A stretch of DNA of 64,000 nucleotides from a bacterium. Lineage in GTDB: Bacteria; Bacteroidota; Ignavibacteria; Ignavibacteriales; Ignavibacteriaceae. Every line of letters begins with the position of its first letter. The first letter of the stretch is position 1. A program made the position numbers and the translations under genes. Shown here in pieces: positions 1-8,308 of the stretch. Under the pieces are notes generated by a model. That model was given only the letters and a program-made list of their open reading frames with translations. It did no database searches and was not told the origin of the DNA. The DNA lies in NCBI GenBank assembly GCA_016716565.1, contig JADJWC010000004.1:372001-436000 (forward strand). Reading direction: 5' to 3'.

Positions 1-367
1 GCATTTTCGAATCGACTTTTAGCCATTGTGTATCAATAACCAGGAATAAAATAAACCCGGTAAAAACTCCAACTCCAATTGATGCCGGTAGTGTATGAAG
101 TGTTCCGGTTTTGATATCGACCTGAGTAATTTTATTTGTTATCATCACTCCAAAGATCAATAAAATTAAAATGCCGCCGACGTACACAATAAGCTGAACA
201 ATAGCTACAAAATCAGCTCCAAGCAAAACATAAATTCCTGCAACACCAAAGAATGTAAACAGCAGAAAGAATGCTGCACGAACTATATTTCTTGTCGTAA
301 CCACAAAGAAAGCTGAAAGCAATGTTACTGCAGCAAATAAATAAAATATTATATCGTAAATGTTCAT
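1..367 (-). CDS. nuoJ: NADH-quinone oxidoreductase subunit J, 5' part only
   Basis: Membrane subunit of respiratory complex I. Reading the minus strand from an ATG at 367 gives an open frame to the window edge (about 122 residues) with three hydrophobic helices; it contains FAAVTLLSAFFVV, then GIYVLLGADFVAIVQLIVYVGG, the conserved NuoJ core. The start codon overlaps the nuoI stop in an ATGA arrangement, so the two are translationally coupled. The gene lies outside the long open frames usually called here because it is cut by the window edge. Identification is firm from sequence and position. The C-terminal helices and the rest of the operon (presumably nuoK,L,M,N) are beyond position 1. Confidence 0.9.
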   Translation of the reverse strand, partial: MNIYDIIFYLFAAVTLLSAFFVVTTRNIVRAAFFLLFTFFGVAGIYVLLGADFVAIVQLIVYVGGILILLIFGVMITNKITQVDIKTGTLHTLPASIGVGVFTGFILFLVIDTQWLKVDSKM

Positions 368-969
368 TGTTTATTTTCTTCTTTATTATCAGGCTTTGGC
401 TCAGTTGGCTTATTTGCTTGTGCCGCAGCTTTTTCCTCAGCTGCTTTTTTTGCTGCTGCAATTTTCTCAGCTTCTTTCTTCGCCTGCATCTCTTCGAAGT
501 TCTTTTTCTTTTGAATTCTTTCCTGTGGAGTAAGAGTTACAAAATCAAAAACCAGGTTCTCTCTCTGGAATTCAGAAAATTCATATACATCTGTCATGTA
601 AATACACTCAGTAGGGCAGGGAAATACACACAATTGACAATAACAGCATTTAGCAAAATCGATGTTGAATGTTGTAACCCAAAGTGCTTTCTTTTTTCCA
701 TTTGAAGTCGTTCCAAGATCTTCACCTGGAATTGATTTGACTGTTTCAATTTCAATACAATTAACTGGACAAGCGCGAGCACATTGATCACATCCGATGC
801 AGTCATCCATATTAACATAAAGTCTGTTTCTTTCTCTTTCAGGCAACTGAGGTTTTACCGAAGGATACTGAATAGTAACTGCAGGTATGAATAAATGTCT
901 GAACGTTACTTTCATTCCTACCAGAATAGTATACAAACCTTGCCAGAAATTGTAAATATAATCTCTCAT
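364..969 (-). CDS. nuoI: NADH-quinone oxidoreductase subunit I (2x[4Fe-4S] ferredoxin subunit)
   Basis: Electron-wire subunit of complex I that carries clusters N6a and N6b toward NuoB. The 201-residue protein has the two expected motifs, CIGCDQCARACP and CCYCQLCVFPCP, about 45 residues apart in the middle of the chain. It follows nuoH by 1 nt and overlaps nuoJ by 4 nt. An oddity is the last ~50 residues, a highly charged Lys/Glu/Ala-rich tail (KKEAEKIAAAKKAAEEKAAA then Pro/Lys/Glu-rich) not needed by the family core; it probably forms a surface helix. Assignment is secure; the tail's role is unknown. Confidence 0.97.
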   Translation of the reverse strand: MRDYIYNFWQGLYTILVGMKVTFRHLFIPAVTIQYPSVKPQLPERERNRLYVNMDDCIGCDQCARACPVNCIEIETVKSIPGEDLGTTSNGKKKALWVTTFNIDFAKCCYCQLCVFPCPTECIYMTDVYEFSEFQRENLVFDFVTLTPQERIQKKKNFEEMQAKKEAEKIAAAKKAAEEKAAAQANKPTEPKPDNKEENKQ

Positions 970-970
970 A

Positions 971-2044
971 TTATATCAATGTTATCAATCCAACTAATAA
1001 AAGAATTACAAATGAAAATGGAATTAAATACTTCCAGCAGAATGCCATGAGCTGATCTACTCTGAATCTCGGAAGCGTCCATCTGAGCCACATTTGAACA
1101 AACACAAAGAATAAACCTTTTGCAGTGAACCAGAAAAATTGTTCAACAGGAATTAACCAGCTCCAGCCGAGTGTGTTACCAAGATATCCGAATGGCGATT
1201 GATAACCGCCGAAGAACAATATTGCAACAATCGCAGATACAGCGAACATATTTGCATATTCAGCAAGGAAGAACATTGCGAACTTCATTCCTGAATATTC
1301 TGTGTGATATCCAGAAACAAGTTCTGATTCTGCTTCGGGAATATCGAATGGTGTTCTGTTAACTTCTGCGAGTGTACTTGTGTAAATAATCAAACATCCA
1401 AGAATCATTAATGGAATCAATAATATTTTTTGCAAACCAACAAACGGCCCGCCGAATATCATCCAATTCCAGAAATAGGCTGTCTGCAATTCACTTAAAT
1501 CATAAAGACTAAGTGTTCCTGTGATCATTATGATCGTAAGAATTATCAAAAGAGTAGGAATTTCATAACTAATTATCTGAGCAGCAGAACGCATTGCACC
1601 AAGTAAAGAATATTTATTGTTTGAAGCCCAGCCAGCCATCAGAATTCCTGCAACAACAAGACCTGTGATTCCAACAATGAAAATTATTCCGAGTTCAATT
1701 TTAGATCCGATGAAATATCCTGAGAAGGGAATTGCAGCAAACGCAGCATAGCTTCCCATAAAAACAAGAAGCGGTGCAAAGTTGAAGAGAGTTTTATCAG
1801 TTTCTCTGGGAACTAAATCTTCTTTCTGAAGAAGTTTTATTATATCTGCAACTGTCTGAAGTATACCATGATATCCTACTCGCATTGGTCCAAGCCGATC
1901 CTGCATATGTGCAGAAACTTTTCTTTCAGCTAGTACCGCAAAAAGTGCAAATGGCAGAATGAAAACAAACAAAGGCAAGAGGCTTACGATAAACATTGCG
2001 AGGATTTCGCTCCCGGTCAAATTATATAACCAATCATACATCAT
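971..2044 (-). CDS. nuoH: NADH-quinone oxidoreductase subunit H
   Basis: Membrane subunit that forms much of the quinone-binding chamber of complex I. The 357-residue protein has about eight hydrophobic segments and the conserved stretches ERKVSAHMQDRLGPMRVG (residues ~40-57), NRTPFDIPEAESELVSGYHTEY and the C-terminal WLRWTLPRFRVDQLM. Length is normal for the family. Its ATG overlaps the nuoD stop (ATGA), which places it directly after nuoD. In the classical 14-gene operon nuoE, F and G would lie between D and H; here they do not. Confidence 0.97.
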   Translation of the reverse strand: MMYDWLYNLTGSEILAMFIVSLLPLFVFILPFALFAVLAERKVSAHMQDRLGPMRVGYHGILQTVADIIKLLQKEDLVPRETDKTLFNFAPLLVFMGSYAAFAAIPFSGYFIGSKIELGIIFIVGITGLVVAGILMAGWASNNKYSLLGAMRSAAQIISYEIPTLLIILTIIMITGTLSLYDLSELQTAYFWNWMIFGGPFVGLQKILLIPLMILGCLIIYTSTLAEVNRTPFDIPEAESELVSGYHTEYSGMKFAMFFLAEYANMFAVSAIVAILFFGGYQSPFGYLGNTLGWSWLIPVEQFFWFTAKGLFFVFVQMWLRWTLPRFRVDQLMAFCWKYLIPFSFVILLLVGLITLI

Positions 2045-3155
2045 CTGTCAATCTCTCCTAAAACAATATCAACACTTCCAAGAATTGCAACAACATCTGC
2101 AACCATCCAGCCTTTACATAACTCACCAAAAACTTGCATAGTTACAAATGATGGTGCACGAACTTTAACTCTTGCCGGATTTAGTGACCCATCACTTATT
2201 ATAAAATATCCTAATTCACCTCTGGGATTTTCTATACGCGCATAAACCTGACCTTCGGGTGGTTTAATTCTTTTTGGGATTGCAGAAGTAACATCGCCTT
2301 CCGGAATTTGATCGATAGCTTGTTCAATTATTTTCAGACTTTCTTCCATTTCCAGCACACGAACGTAATATCTGTCCCAGCAATCACCGGTTTTTCCTTT
2401 TTCACCATTTCCGATTGGAATGTCGAAATCAAATTTATGATAGATTGAATAAGGATCGTCTTTTCTTAAATCCCACTTCATTCCACTACCGCGAAGATTG
2501 GGTCCGCTCACTCCATAATTTATTGCTGTTTCGAGAGGAAGAACACCAACGTTTGCCGTTCTTTCAATAAAATTCTATTGTAAGAAAGAAGTTCATTCAA
2601 TTCTTTAACGTTTGGTCTGAACTCATTTATGAATTCTTTTGTTAATCTGACAAAGTCCGGATGAATGTCGTGTGATAGTCCACCAATCCAAATATAGTTA
2701 TAGAGAAGTCTTGCGCCGCATGTTATTTCGAAGAGGTTGAGAATTTTTTCTCTGTCACGGAAACAAAACAGGAATGGTGTGAATGCACCAATGTCTGCGC
2801 CGTAAGTTCCGAGTGCAACAAGGTGTGAAGCAATCCTTTGGAGTTCAGCCATTATCACTCGGATGTACTCAACTCTTTCCGGTAGTTGTATGTTTAATAA
2901 TTTTTCAACACCGATAACATAACCAAATTCATTGCCCATCGAAGCAAGATAATCCATTCTATCAGTATATGGAATGACTTGAGGGTAAGTCATTGCTTCG
3001 CAGTGTTTCTCGAAACATCTGTGAAGGTAACCGATATGAGGAATTACGTCTTTGATTATTTCACCATCAAGCTGAAGCTCCAACCTTAGCACACCGTGAG
3101 TTGACGGGTGCTGCGGTCCCATATTCAATACCATTTCTTCAGTTTTTAGTGCCAT
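2041..3155 (-). CDS. nuoD: NADH-quinone oxidoreductase subunit D, frame interrupted by a 1-nt deletion
   Basis: 49-kDa-type subunit that builds the quinone pocket with NuoB. The 5' part (3155-2520) starts MALKTEEMVLNMGPQHPSTHG and has the conserved GYLHRCFEKHCE and DRMDYLASMGNE motifs; it then derails after SYNRILLK. The downstream frame (2511-2041) resumes with VSGPNLRGSG and ends normally with the CKGWMVADVVAILGSVDIVLGEIDR-type C-terminus. Adding one A to the AAAA run at 2569-2572 (a T on the coding strand) restores NRIFIERTANVGVLPLETAINYG, which is the family sequence. The repaired protein is 371 residues. Coupled by overlap to nuoH and 12 nt after nuoC. A sequencing indel is more likely than a true mutation because the rest of the gene and operon are intact. 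Confidence 0.93.
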
Positions 3156-3167
3156 TAACTTTCTTTG

Positions 3168-3698
3168 TTAATAAGGAACTTTCATACCCTGGTAGAACTC
3201 AGGGTTTTTATAATCTTTTCTTAAAGGATATCCAAACTCCCAATCGTAAGGCATTAAAATTCTTCTTAAGTCGGGATGATTTAGAAAAATTATTCCGTAC
3301 ATATCATAAGCTTCTCGTTCGTGCCAGTCAGCACCTTTCCAAACTTCGGTTACAGAAACTACTTCTGGTTTTTCTCTGTCAGTAAAAGTTTTAAGAGTAA
3401 GCTTATGTCTTAATTTTGTAGATTCAAGGTGATAGTAAACGCTGAGTGTTCCGCCTTTGATTGTTTCCAATCCTTTTTCATCTTTTTCTTTTGTGCCATT
3501 TGCATCATCGACACCGGAGAGATTCATTATCGAATCAAAAAGTAAATCTTTATCATCTCTCAGATATAAACATATTTTGTCTATTTCAAGCGGGTTGATA
3601 CCAATAAATGGTTCAATTGGCTTATCTGTTTTGAGTTCGATAACCGATGAACCAAATTTTTCTTTTAATTGATTAAATATTTCTTCAGCAGTTTTCAT
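3168..3698 (-). CDS. nuoC: NADH-quinone oxidoreductase subunit C
   Basis: 30-kDa-type peripheral subunit of complex I. The 176-residue protein carries the diagnostic C-terminal signature: DWHEREAYDMYGI, HPDLRRILMPYDWEFGYPLRKDY. It is separate from NuoD, not fused as in enterobacteria. Its ATG overlaps the nuoB stop by 4 nt. A charged insertion (GTKEKDEKGLE, residues ~67-77) precedes the core beta-sheet region. Assignment is secure. Confidence 0.96.
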   Translation of the reverse strand: MKTAEEIFNQLKEKFGSSVIELKTDKPIEPFIGINPLEIDKICLYLRDDKDLLFDSIMNLSGVDDANGTKEKDEKGLETIKGGTLSVYYHLESTKLRHKLTLKTFTDREKPEVVSVTEVWKGADWHEREAYDMYGIIFLNHPDLRRILMPYDWEFGYPLRKDYKNPEFYQGMKVPY

Positions 3699-4186
3699 GC
3701 GCTCTTTTTAACGATAGATTCATTACGAATTTTTTCTTGAAGCTTAAGTAATCCTTCTAACAATGCTTCTGGCCGAGGCGGGCAACCAGGGACGTAAACA
3801 TCAACAGGAATAACTCTATCGACTCCTTTAAGAACATGATAACCATGTTCCCAGTACGGACCACCACAATTTGCACAGCTTCCCATCGAAATTACATATT
3901 TCGGATCTGGCATTTGTTCATATAATCGTTTAACACGTATTGCCATTTTCAGAGTGACTGTTCCGGAAATAATTATCACATCAGATTGTCTTGGTGAAGG
4001 GCGTGGAATAACTCCAAATCTGTCAAAGTCATAATGCGAAGCGGAAGTTGCCATCATTTCGATTGCACAACAAGCCAATCCAAATCCAACTTGCCATAAT
4101 GAGGAAAGTCTTGCCCAATTGAAGAGATCCTCAGTTTTAGCTATGACTATATTACCTTCTGTAAATTCCTGATCTAGTAATCCCAT
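3695..4186 (-). CDS. nuoB: NADH-quinone oxidoreductase subunit B (N2 cluster subunit)
   Basis: PSST subunit, which holds the terminal iron-sulfur cluster N2 that reduces quinone. All four cysteine ligands are present: the tandem pair in FGLACCAIEMM, GSCANCGG and VPGCPPRPEALLEG. The protein is 163 residues, normal for a short NuoB. Only 2 nt separate it from nuoA and it overlaps nuoC by 4 nt, as expected for a tight operon. Confidence 0.97.
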   Translation of the reverse strand: MGLLDQEFTEGNIVIAKTEDLFNWARLSSLWQVGFGLACCAIEMMATSASHYDFDRFGVIPRPSPRQSDVIIISGTVTLKMAIRVKRLYEQMPDPKYVISMGSCANCGGPYWEHGYHVLKGVDRVIPVDVYVPGCPPRPEALLEGLLKLQEKIRNESIVKKSA

Positions 4187-4188
4187 AT

Positions 4189-4623
4189 TCAGCTTGCTGA
4201 CTTTAGTTCTTCGTTTTTGATTTCTGATGATTTAATTATTTCTAAGGTTGGTTCTTTTATTTTAGGTCTTGCCCATTCAAGATCGCCCTTCTTCCATTCG
4301 TAGGCCATTCCAACGCCGAGTAATATCAGGAAGATCGCACCAATTAAATATCCAACTATTCCCATTTCCTTATAAACTAAAGCCCAAGGAATTAAAAGCA
4401 CAACTTCAACATCAAAAATTAAAAAGATCAGAGCGACCACATAAAATCTGATATTAAATTTGACCCAGGGAGAACCTTCCGGATTTTCACCGCACTCATA
4501 AGTAGTTAGCTTTTCAAATGTGGGACGTTTTGGACGGAGGAGACGCGCAACATAAATTGCGACAACAACAAACAATGCTGCTGTTAGAATGAAGACAAAA
4601 ACCTTACCGAATTCTGTTAGCAT
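4189..4623 (-). CDS. nuoA: NADH-quinone oxidoreductase subunit A
   Basis: Small membrane subunit of complex I and first gene of the operon. The 144-residue protein has three hydrophobic helices and the family signature ECGENPEGSPWVKFNIRFY followed by FLIFDVEVVLLIPWA, with the conserved acidic residues inside the second helix. The C-terminal ~30 residues (EWKKGDLEWARPKIKEPTLE on) are a hydrophilic extension. A candidate promoter with a palindrome lies 24-52 nt upstream. Confidence 0.96.
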   Translation of the reverse strand: MLTEFGKVFVFILTAALFVVVAIYVARLLRPKRPTFEKLTTYECGENPEGSPWVKFNIRFYVVALIFLIFDVEVVLLIPWALVYKEMGIVGYLIGAIFLILLGVGMAYEWKKGDLEWARPKIKEPTLEIIKSSEIKNEELKSAS

Positions 4624-4646
4624 TAATTTTCAAAAATTTAGTTTGA

Positions 4647-4675
4647 AAATTAACATTACTGCTAAGTAATGTCAA
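4647..4675 (-). promoter_or_regulatory. candidate nuo promoter with an embedded palindromic operator
   Basis: On the minus strand a perfect TTGACA (4675-4670) is followed after 17 nt by TAATTT (4652-4647), 24 nt upstream of the nuoA ATG. The spacer is filled by a perfect inverted repeat: ACATTACT at 4653-4660 and AGTAATGT at 4665-4672, with a 4-nt centre. A repressor bound there would cover both promoter boxes. The -10 match is poor, so the promoter call is tentative; the palindrome itself is directly visible. Confidence 0.45.
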
Positions 4676-4830
4676 GAAAAGTTTTTAATAATAAAAATAA
4701 TTAATACAGATTGTCTCTGATATTCAAAATATTTATTCATTTTCAAGTGAATACTTTTATGATATTTAACTATTTTTGCCTCGGGTCGATGCAGTTTTTT
4801 TAAATTCAAATCAACAACCCATACTACAAA

Positions 4831-5664
4831 ATGGATTTAGTAAAAGTATATCTGATACAAAGTATAACAACTGCTGCAAATAATCTTAGACTTAATGCTC
4901 AGCAAATTGAGGTGGTTGGCTTGTTGCGCGAGACGATCATTAATTCTAAAGATCTCGGTGCAGAGCTTTTATTAATGAAAAAAACAACTGAACTTTCAAA
5001 ACTGGCAATAAGGTTAAGTGAGATTCATTCGTTTCTGACTCAAGGAAAAGTGGATTTTGTAAAAATATCTGAGCAGTTTCGGGAACACAGCAGATATCTT
5101 ATCAGGGATTTAAATCAATTTCTTGAAAATGTAACACCTAAAATTTACAAAGATGCATTTCTGAAGATGAATAACACACAGCAATCTGTTTTAGATGTTG
5201 AACTTATCGATCGGAGCAATCTAGCAGGTGAAATCTTAATTGATGGACTTACTGCCAGAAAAGAAGTTGCATCAGATAGGAAATCAAAAATCACTTACAC
5301 AACTCTAGATTTTGAGAAGAAGATACTTGGTCCAGTTAAATCCCTTGATGAACTTTTAAAAAGAATCCCATCGGGTGAAGTCAGTGATAAAGAATTAAAT
5401 CAAAATGCAGAATTGATGAATGAAAATGCAGAACTTTCTTCGCAGCAAGGATTTCAAGTTTTATTCAATATGCATAAGATAATTTCTTTAGCCTTCGATT
5501 CAATATCAAAGGAAAAACTGCTTGTTGATAAAAACATTATTGAATCTCTTCGTGCATGTCTGATAGTTATTGTTGCTGTAGTAAAAAGAAAAGACGTTGA
5601 TATTACCGGATACTTGAATAGGGCAGAGGATTTCGGTAAAAAATATTTTCAGCAAAATTTTTAG
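4831..5664 (+). CDS. hypothetical helical protein
   Basis: I do not recognise this 277-residue protein. It has no signal peptide or clear membrane helix apart from a short hydrophobic stretch near the end (SLRACLIVIVAVVKRKD, residues ~240-256). The sequence is rich in Leu, Glu, Lys and Ser and is predicted to be mainly alpha-helical. It starts 10 nt before manC on the same strand (stop 5664, next ATG 5675), so they are likely co-transcribed. A TATTTTTG sequence at about 4768 upstream resembles the Bacteroidota-type -7 element (TAnnTTTG), but no partner element was confirmed. A role in exopolysaccharide or GDP-mannose metabolism is only suggested by the neighbour. Confidence 0.8.
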   Translation: MDLVKVYLIQSITTAANNLRLNAQQIEVVGLLRETIINSKDLGAELLLMKKTTELSKLAIRLSEIHSFLTQGKVDFVKISEQFREHSRYLIRDLNQFLENVTPKIYKDAFLKMNNTQQSVLDVELIDRSNLAGEILIDGLTARKEVASDRKSKITYTTLDFEKKILGPVKSLDELLKRIPSGEVSDKELNQNAELMNENAELSSQQGFQVLFNMHKIISLAFDSISKEKLLVDKNIIESLRACLIVIVAVVKRKDVDITGYLNRAEDFGKKYFQQNF

Positions 5665-5674
5665 GAGATAATAA

Positions 5675-6742
5675 ATGGAATTATACGCAATTATTATGGC
5701 CGGTGGAATCGGAGCACGATTCTGGCCAAGAAGCAAGAAGAAAAGTCCAAAGCAGCTTCTAAATATTATCGGTGAAAAAACTATGATACAGGAGACGTTC
5801 CTAAGATTGAACGGACTCGTGCCCCGAAAAAATATTTTAATAGTTACTAACGAAATACAAAAACAAGGTATTATGGATCAGCTTCCTGATGTGCCTCTTG
5901 AAAATATAATTGTAGAACCATTCGGGAGAAACACAGCAGCCTGTATTGGTTTGGCTTCAGTTATTATAAAAAAGAGATCTCCTAATGCTGTAACTTTTGT
6001 CATACCGGCTGATCACATCATTCATGATAACGAAAAATTTTTAGAAACTCTCAAAACTGCATCGACATTTTCTTTCGAGAATAAAGCATTAGTCACAATC
6101 GGAATCCAGCCAACCAAACCAGAGACAGGATATGGATATATTCAAATTGATGAAGAATCAGCTAAGAATAATGTTTATAAAGTTTTAACCTTTGCAGAAA
6201 AACCAAATTATTCGACGGCTGTTAACTTTATCAACAGCGGCGACTTCTTTTGGAATAGCGGTATGTTTATCTGGAAAATTGATTCCATCTTAGATGAGAT
6301 AAAACAATATATGCCTGATCTCCACGAGGGTCTTCTTCATATAAGTTCCAATTTAGACAATCCGGATTTTCAAAACATTCTATCACAAGTTTATGGACAA
6401 TTAAAAAGTGTTTCTATTGATTATGGGATCATGGAAAAATCGGACAAAGTATACCTTGTGAAAGGCTTTTTTAGCTGGAGCGATGTTGGAAGCTGGGAGG
6501 CTGTATATGATTTAAGTGAGAAGGACAAGGATGGAAATGTAAAAGTTGGAACTATTTACACTGATATGGCATTGGACTCTTATATTTATTCACCTGAAAA
6601 ATTTACTGCCGTCATAGGGCTGGATAATGTTATTGTTATCAATACAAATAATGCCCTTCTGATTTGCAAAAGAGATAGAGCACAAGATGTCAAGAATGTT
6701 ATTGATTATCTTAAACTGAATAAACTTGACGAGCAACTATAG
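5675..6742 (+). CDS. manC: mannose-1-phosphate guanylyltransferase
   Basis: Makes GDP-mannose from mannose-1-phosphate and GTP, a precursor for O-antigen, exopolysaccharide and fucose. The N-terminus has the nucleotidyltransferase signature AIIMAGGIGARFWPRS followed by KSPKQLL. Further family motifs are FVIPADHII, PTKPETGYGYIQ, FAEKPN, WNSGMFIW and FSWSDVGSWEAVYDL near residue 275. At 355 residues it is the monofunctional form, without the C-terminal phosphomannose isomerase domain. A GGAGAT ribosome site sits about 6 nt before the ATG. Confidence 0.92.
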   Translation: MELYAIIMAGGIGARFWPRSKKKSPKQLLNIIGEKTMIQETFLRLNGLVPRKNILIVTNEIQKQGIMDQLPDVPLENIIVEPFGRNTAACIGLASVIIKKRSPNAVTFVIPADHIIHDNEKFLETLKTASTFSFENKALVTIGIQPTKPETGYGYIQIDEESAKNNVYKVLTFAEKPNYSTAVNFINSGDFFWNSGMFIWKIDSILDEIKQYMPDLHEGLLHISSNLDNPDFQNILSQVYGQLKSVSIDYGIMEKSDKVYLVKGFFSWSDVGSWEAVYDLSEKDKDGNVKVGTIYTDMALDSYIYSPEKFTAVIGLDNVIVINTNNALLICKRDRAQDVKNVIDYLKLNKLDEQL

Positions 6743-6747
6743 TCCTA

Positions 6748-7395
6748 ATGAAAGACCTGATAACTGAAAGAGATATTTTAGAACTTCAGAGGCGAGGGAT
6801 AAAAGTAGTTCATATTACTAAAGACACAATTATTACTCCACTAGCTGCAGATCGTATCCGCACATCCAAATTTACAATCGTCGAAAAAAATATTCCGGAA
6901 AATGTAATTACTAATGCTAACGATGAAATTAATTCTTTACCTGGGAAAAAGGTAGTAATTGGGAGTGATCACACCGGTTTTAGGATTAAAAACATTCTTA
7001 TAAAATATCTTTCAGGAAAAGGGTACGTTGTTAAAGACATCGGAACTTTTAATGAACAATCATGCGATTATCCTGATTATGCTAAAATCGTAGCTGAAAG
7101 TATTTCACAGGGCGAGAATGATTTTGGAATATTGATCGATGCAACCGGTATTCCATCAGCAATAACTGCAAATAAATTTAAAGGAATCAGAGCAGCGACT
7201 TGTTACAATACATTCAGCGCCCGAAGTGCACGTGCGCATAACAATGCAAATGTTCTTGTTATTGGCGCAAGATCACTCGGTGAAGATTCAATAAAATTAA
7301 TTTTGGATGAATGGCTTATCACAAAATTTGAGGGTGGCAGACACCAAAATCGACTGAATAAAATCTCTGAAATTGAAAATAAAATTTCTGAGTAG
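6748..7395 (+). CDS. RpiB/LacAB-family sugar-phosphate isomerase-like protein with N-terminal extension
   Basis: The C-terminal ~150 residues are RpiB-like: KVVIGSDHTGFRIKNIL, the SCDYPDYA-type motif, ATGIPSAITANKFKGIRAA and ARAHNNANVLVIGARSLG. RpiB interconverts ribose- and ribulose-5-phosphate. Two things are odd. First, the catalytic-cysteine motif, normally ICGTGIG, reads IDATGIP, so the usual base is absent. Second, the first ~60 residues (LITERDILELQRRGIKVVHI, then IITPLAADRIR) are not part of RpiB; they resemble the N-terminal segment of EutQ-like microcompartment proteins. It begins 5 nt after manC. It may be a sugar-phosphate enzyme with altered chemistry; the classical rpiB role is doubtful. 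Confidence 0.8.
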   Translation: MKDLITERDILELQRRGIKVVHITKDTIITPLAADRIRTSKFTIVEKNIPENVITNANDEINSLPGKKVVIGSDHTGFRIKNILIKYLSGKGYVVKDIGTFNEQSCDYPDYAKIVAESISQGENDFGILIDATGIPSAITANKFKGIRAATCYNTFSARSARAHNNANVLVIGARSLGEDSIKLILDEWLITKFEGGRHQNRLNKISEIENKISE

Positions 7396-7546
7396 ACCAT
7401 TCTTCTTTCCGACCTATTTTGAAATCATTCACTTAAGCTATAATTTTGATCAACGAAAAAGATATTTAAGTTCTGATACAGATGATTAACTATTCAAAGA
7501 CACTTCCATTAAATAATCAACAATCAATTAGGGAAAATCATTTAAA

Positions 7547-8308
7547 TTGTTCATAACGAATTCGCCAGTCGAAGAAATCCTTGAAATAAATCCTCAAATT
7601 TATCTACTTAAAGTATTATCACCTGAACTTACTTCAATTATTAAACCTGGTCAGTTTTTGAATATCAGGGTCACCAACCGGACTGCACCTCTTCTAAGAA
7701 GACCATTCAGCGTTTGTGATGTTATCGGCGATCATCTTTATCTGATGTTCAATGTTATGGGAGAAGGGACAAGTATGCTGGCTCACAAACAAATTGGAAG
7801 CCATTTAGATATCCTTGGTCCACTTGGAAATGGTTTTAATTTGAATGGAAGTTATGATACTGCGATCATAGTCGCGGGTGGTTTAGGTGCTGCACCTTTT
7901 CCTTTCGTAACAAGAATGTTGGAGAGGAAGAAAAATATTATTTCATTTGTTGGTGGAAGATCTGAACACGATGTGATTACATACAATCTCAAAAATGTTC
8001 AAATTGCTTCAGATGATGGAAGTGTAGGCTTTAAAGGAAATGTAGTCCAGCTTCTTGAACAGAATCTGGAACTACTTCAATCACAAAAAATTAAAATCTT
8101 TGCATGCGGACCGAATGCTATGCTAAGGGTACTAAAAGAATTTTGCCTGAAACACAATTTTGATTGTGAAGTATCTACTGAATGTGCAATGGCCTGCGGA
8201 TTCGGAATTTGTCAAGGCTGTCCGATTGAATCGACAGCACAGTCAGAAAAATATCTTCTTGTGTGCAAGGATGGACCTGTTTTCAATATTAAAGATGTTG
8301 TGATATGA
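7547..8308 (+). CDS. pyrK: dihydroorotate dehydrogenase electron transfer subunit
   Basis: FAD and [2Fe-2S] subunit that passes electrons from the PyrD FMN to NAD+. The protein (253 residues) has the ferredoxin-reductase fold: FAD-binding LLRRPFSVCD, NAD-binding VAGGLGAAPFPFV and the C-terminal cluster ligands CAMACGFGICQGC with a fourth Cys in LLVCKDGPVF. The likely start is a TTG at 7547, with GGGAAAA about 10 nt upstream; no in-frame ATG lies before the conserved region. It overlaps pyrD by 4 nt, confirming the pair. Confidence 0.93.
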   Translation: MFITNSPVEEILEINPQIYLLKVLSPELTSIIKPGQFLNIRVTNRTAPLLRRPFSVCDVIGDHLYLMFNVMGEGTSMLAHKQIGSHLDILGPLGNGFNLNGSYDTAIIVAGGLGAAPFPFVTRMLERKKNIISFVGGRSEHDVITYNLKNVQIASDDGSVGFKGNVVQLLEQNLELLQSQKIKIFACGPNAMLRVLKEFCLKHNFDCEVSTECAMACGFGICQGCPIESTAQSEKYLLVCKDGPVFNIKDVVI

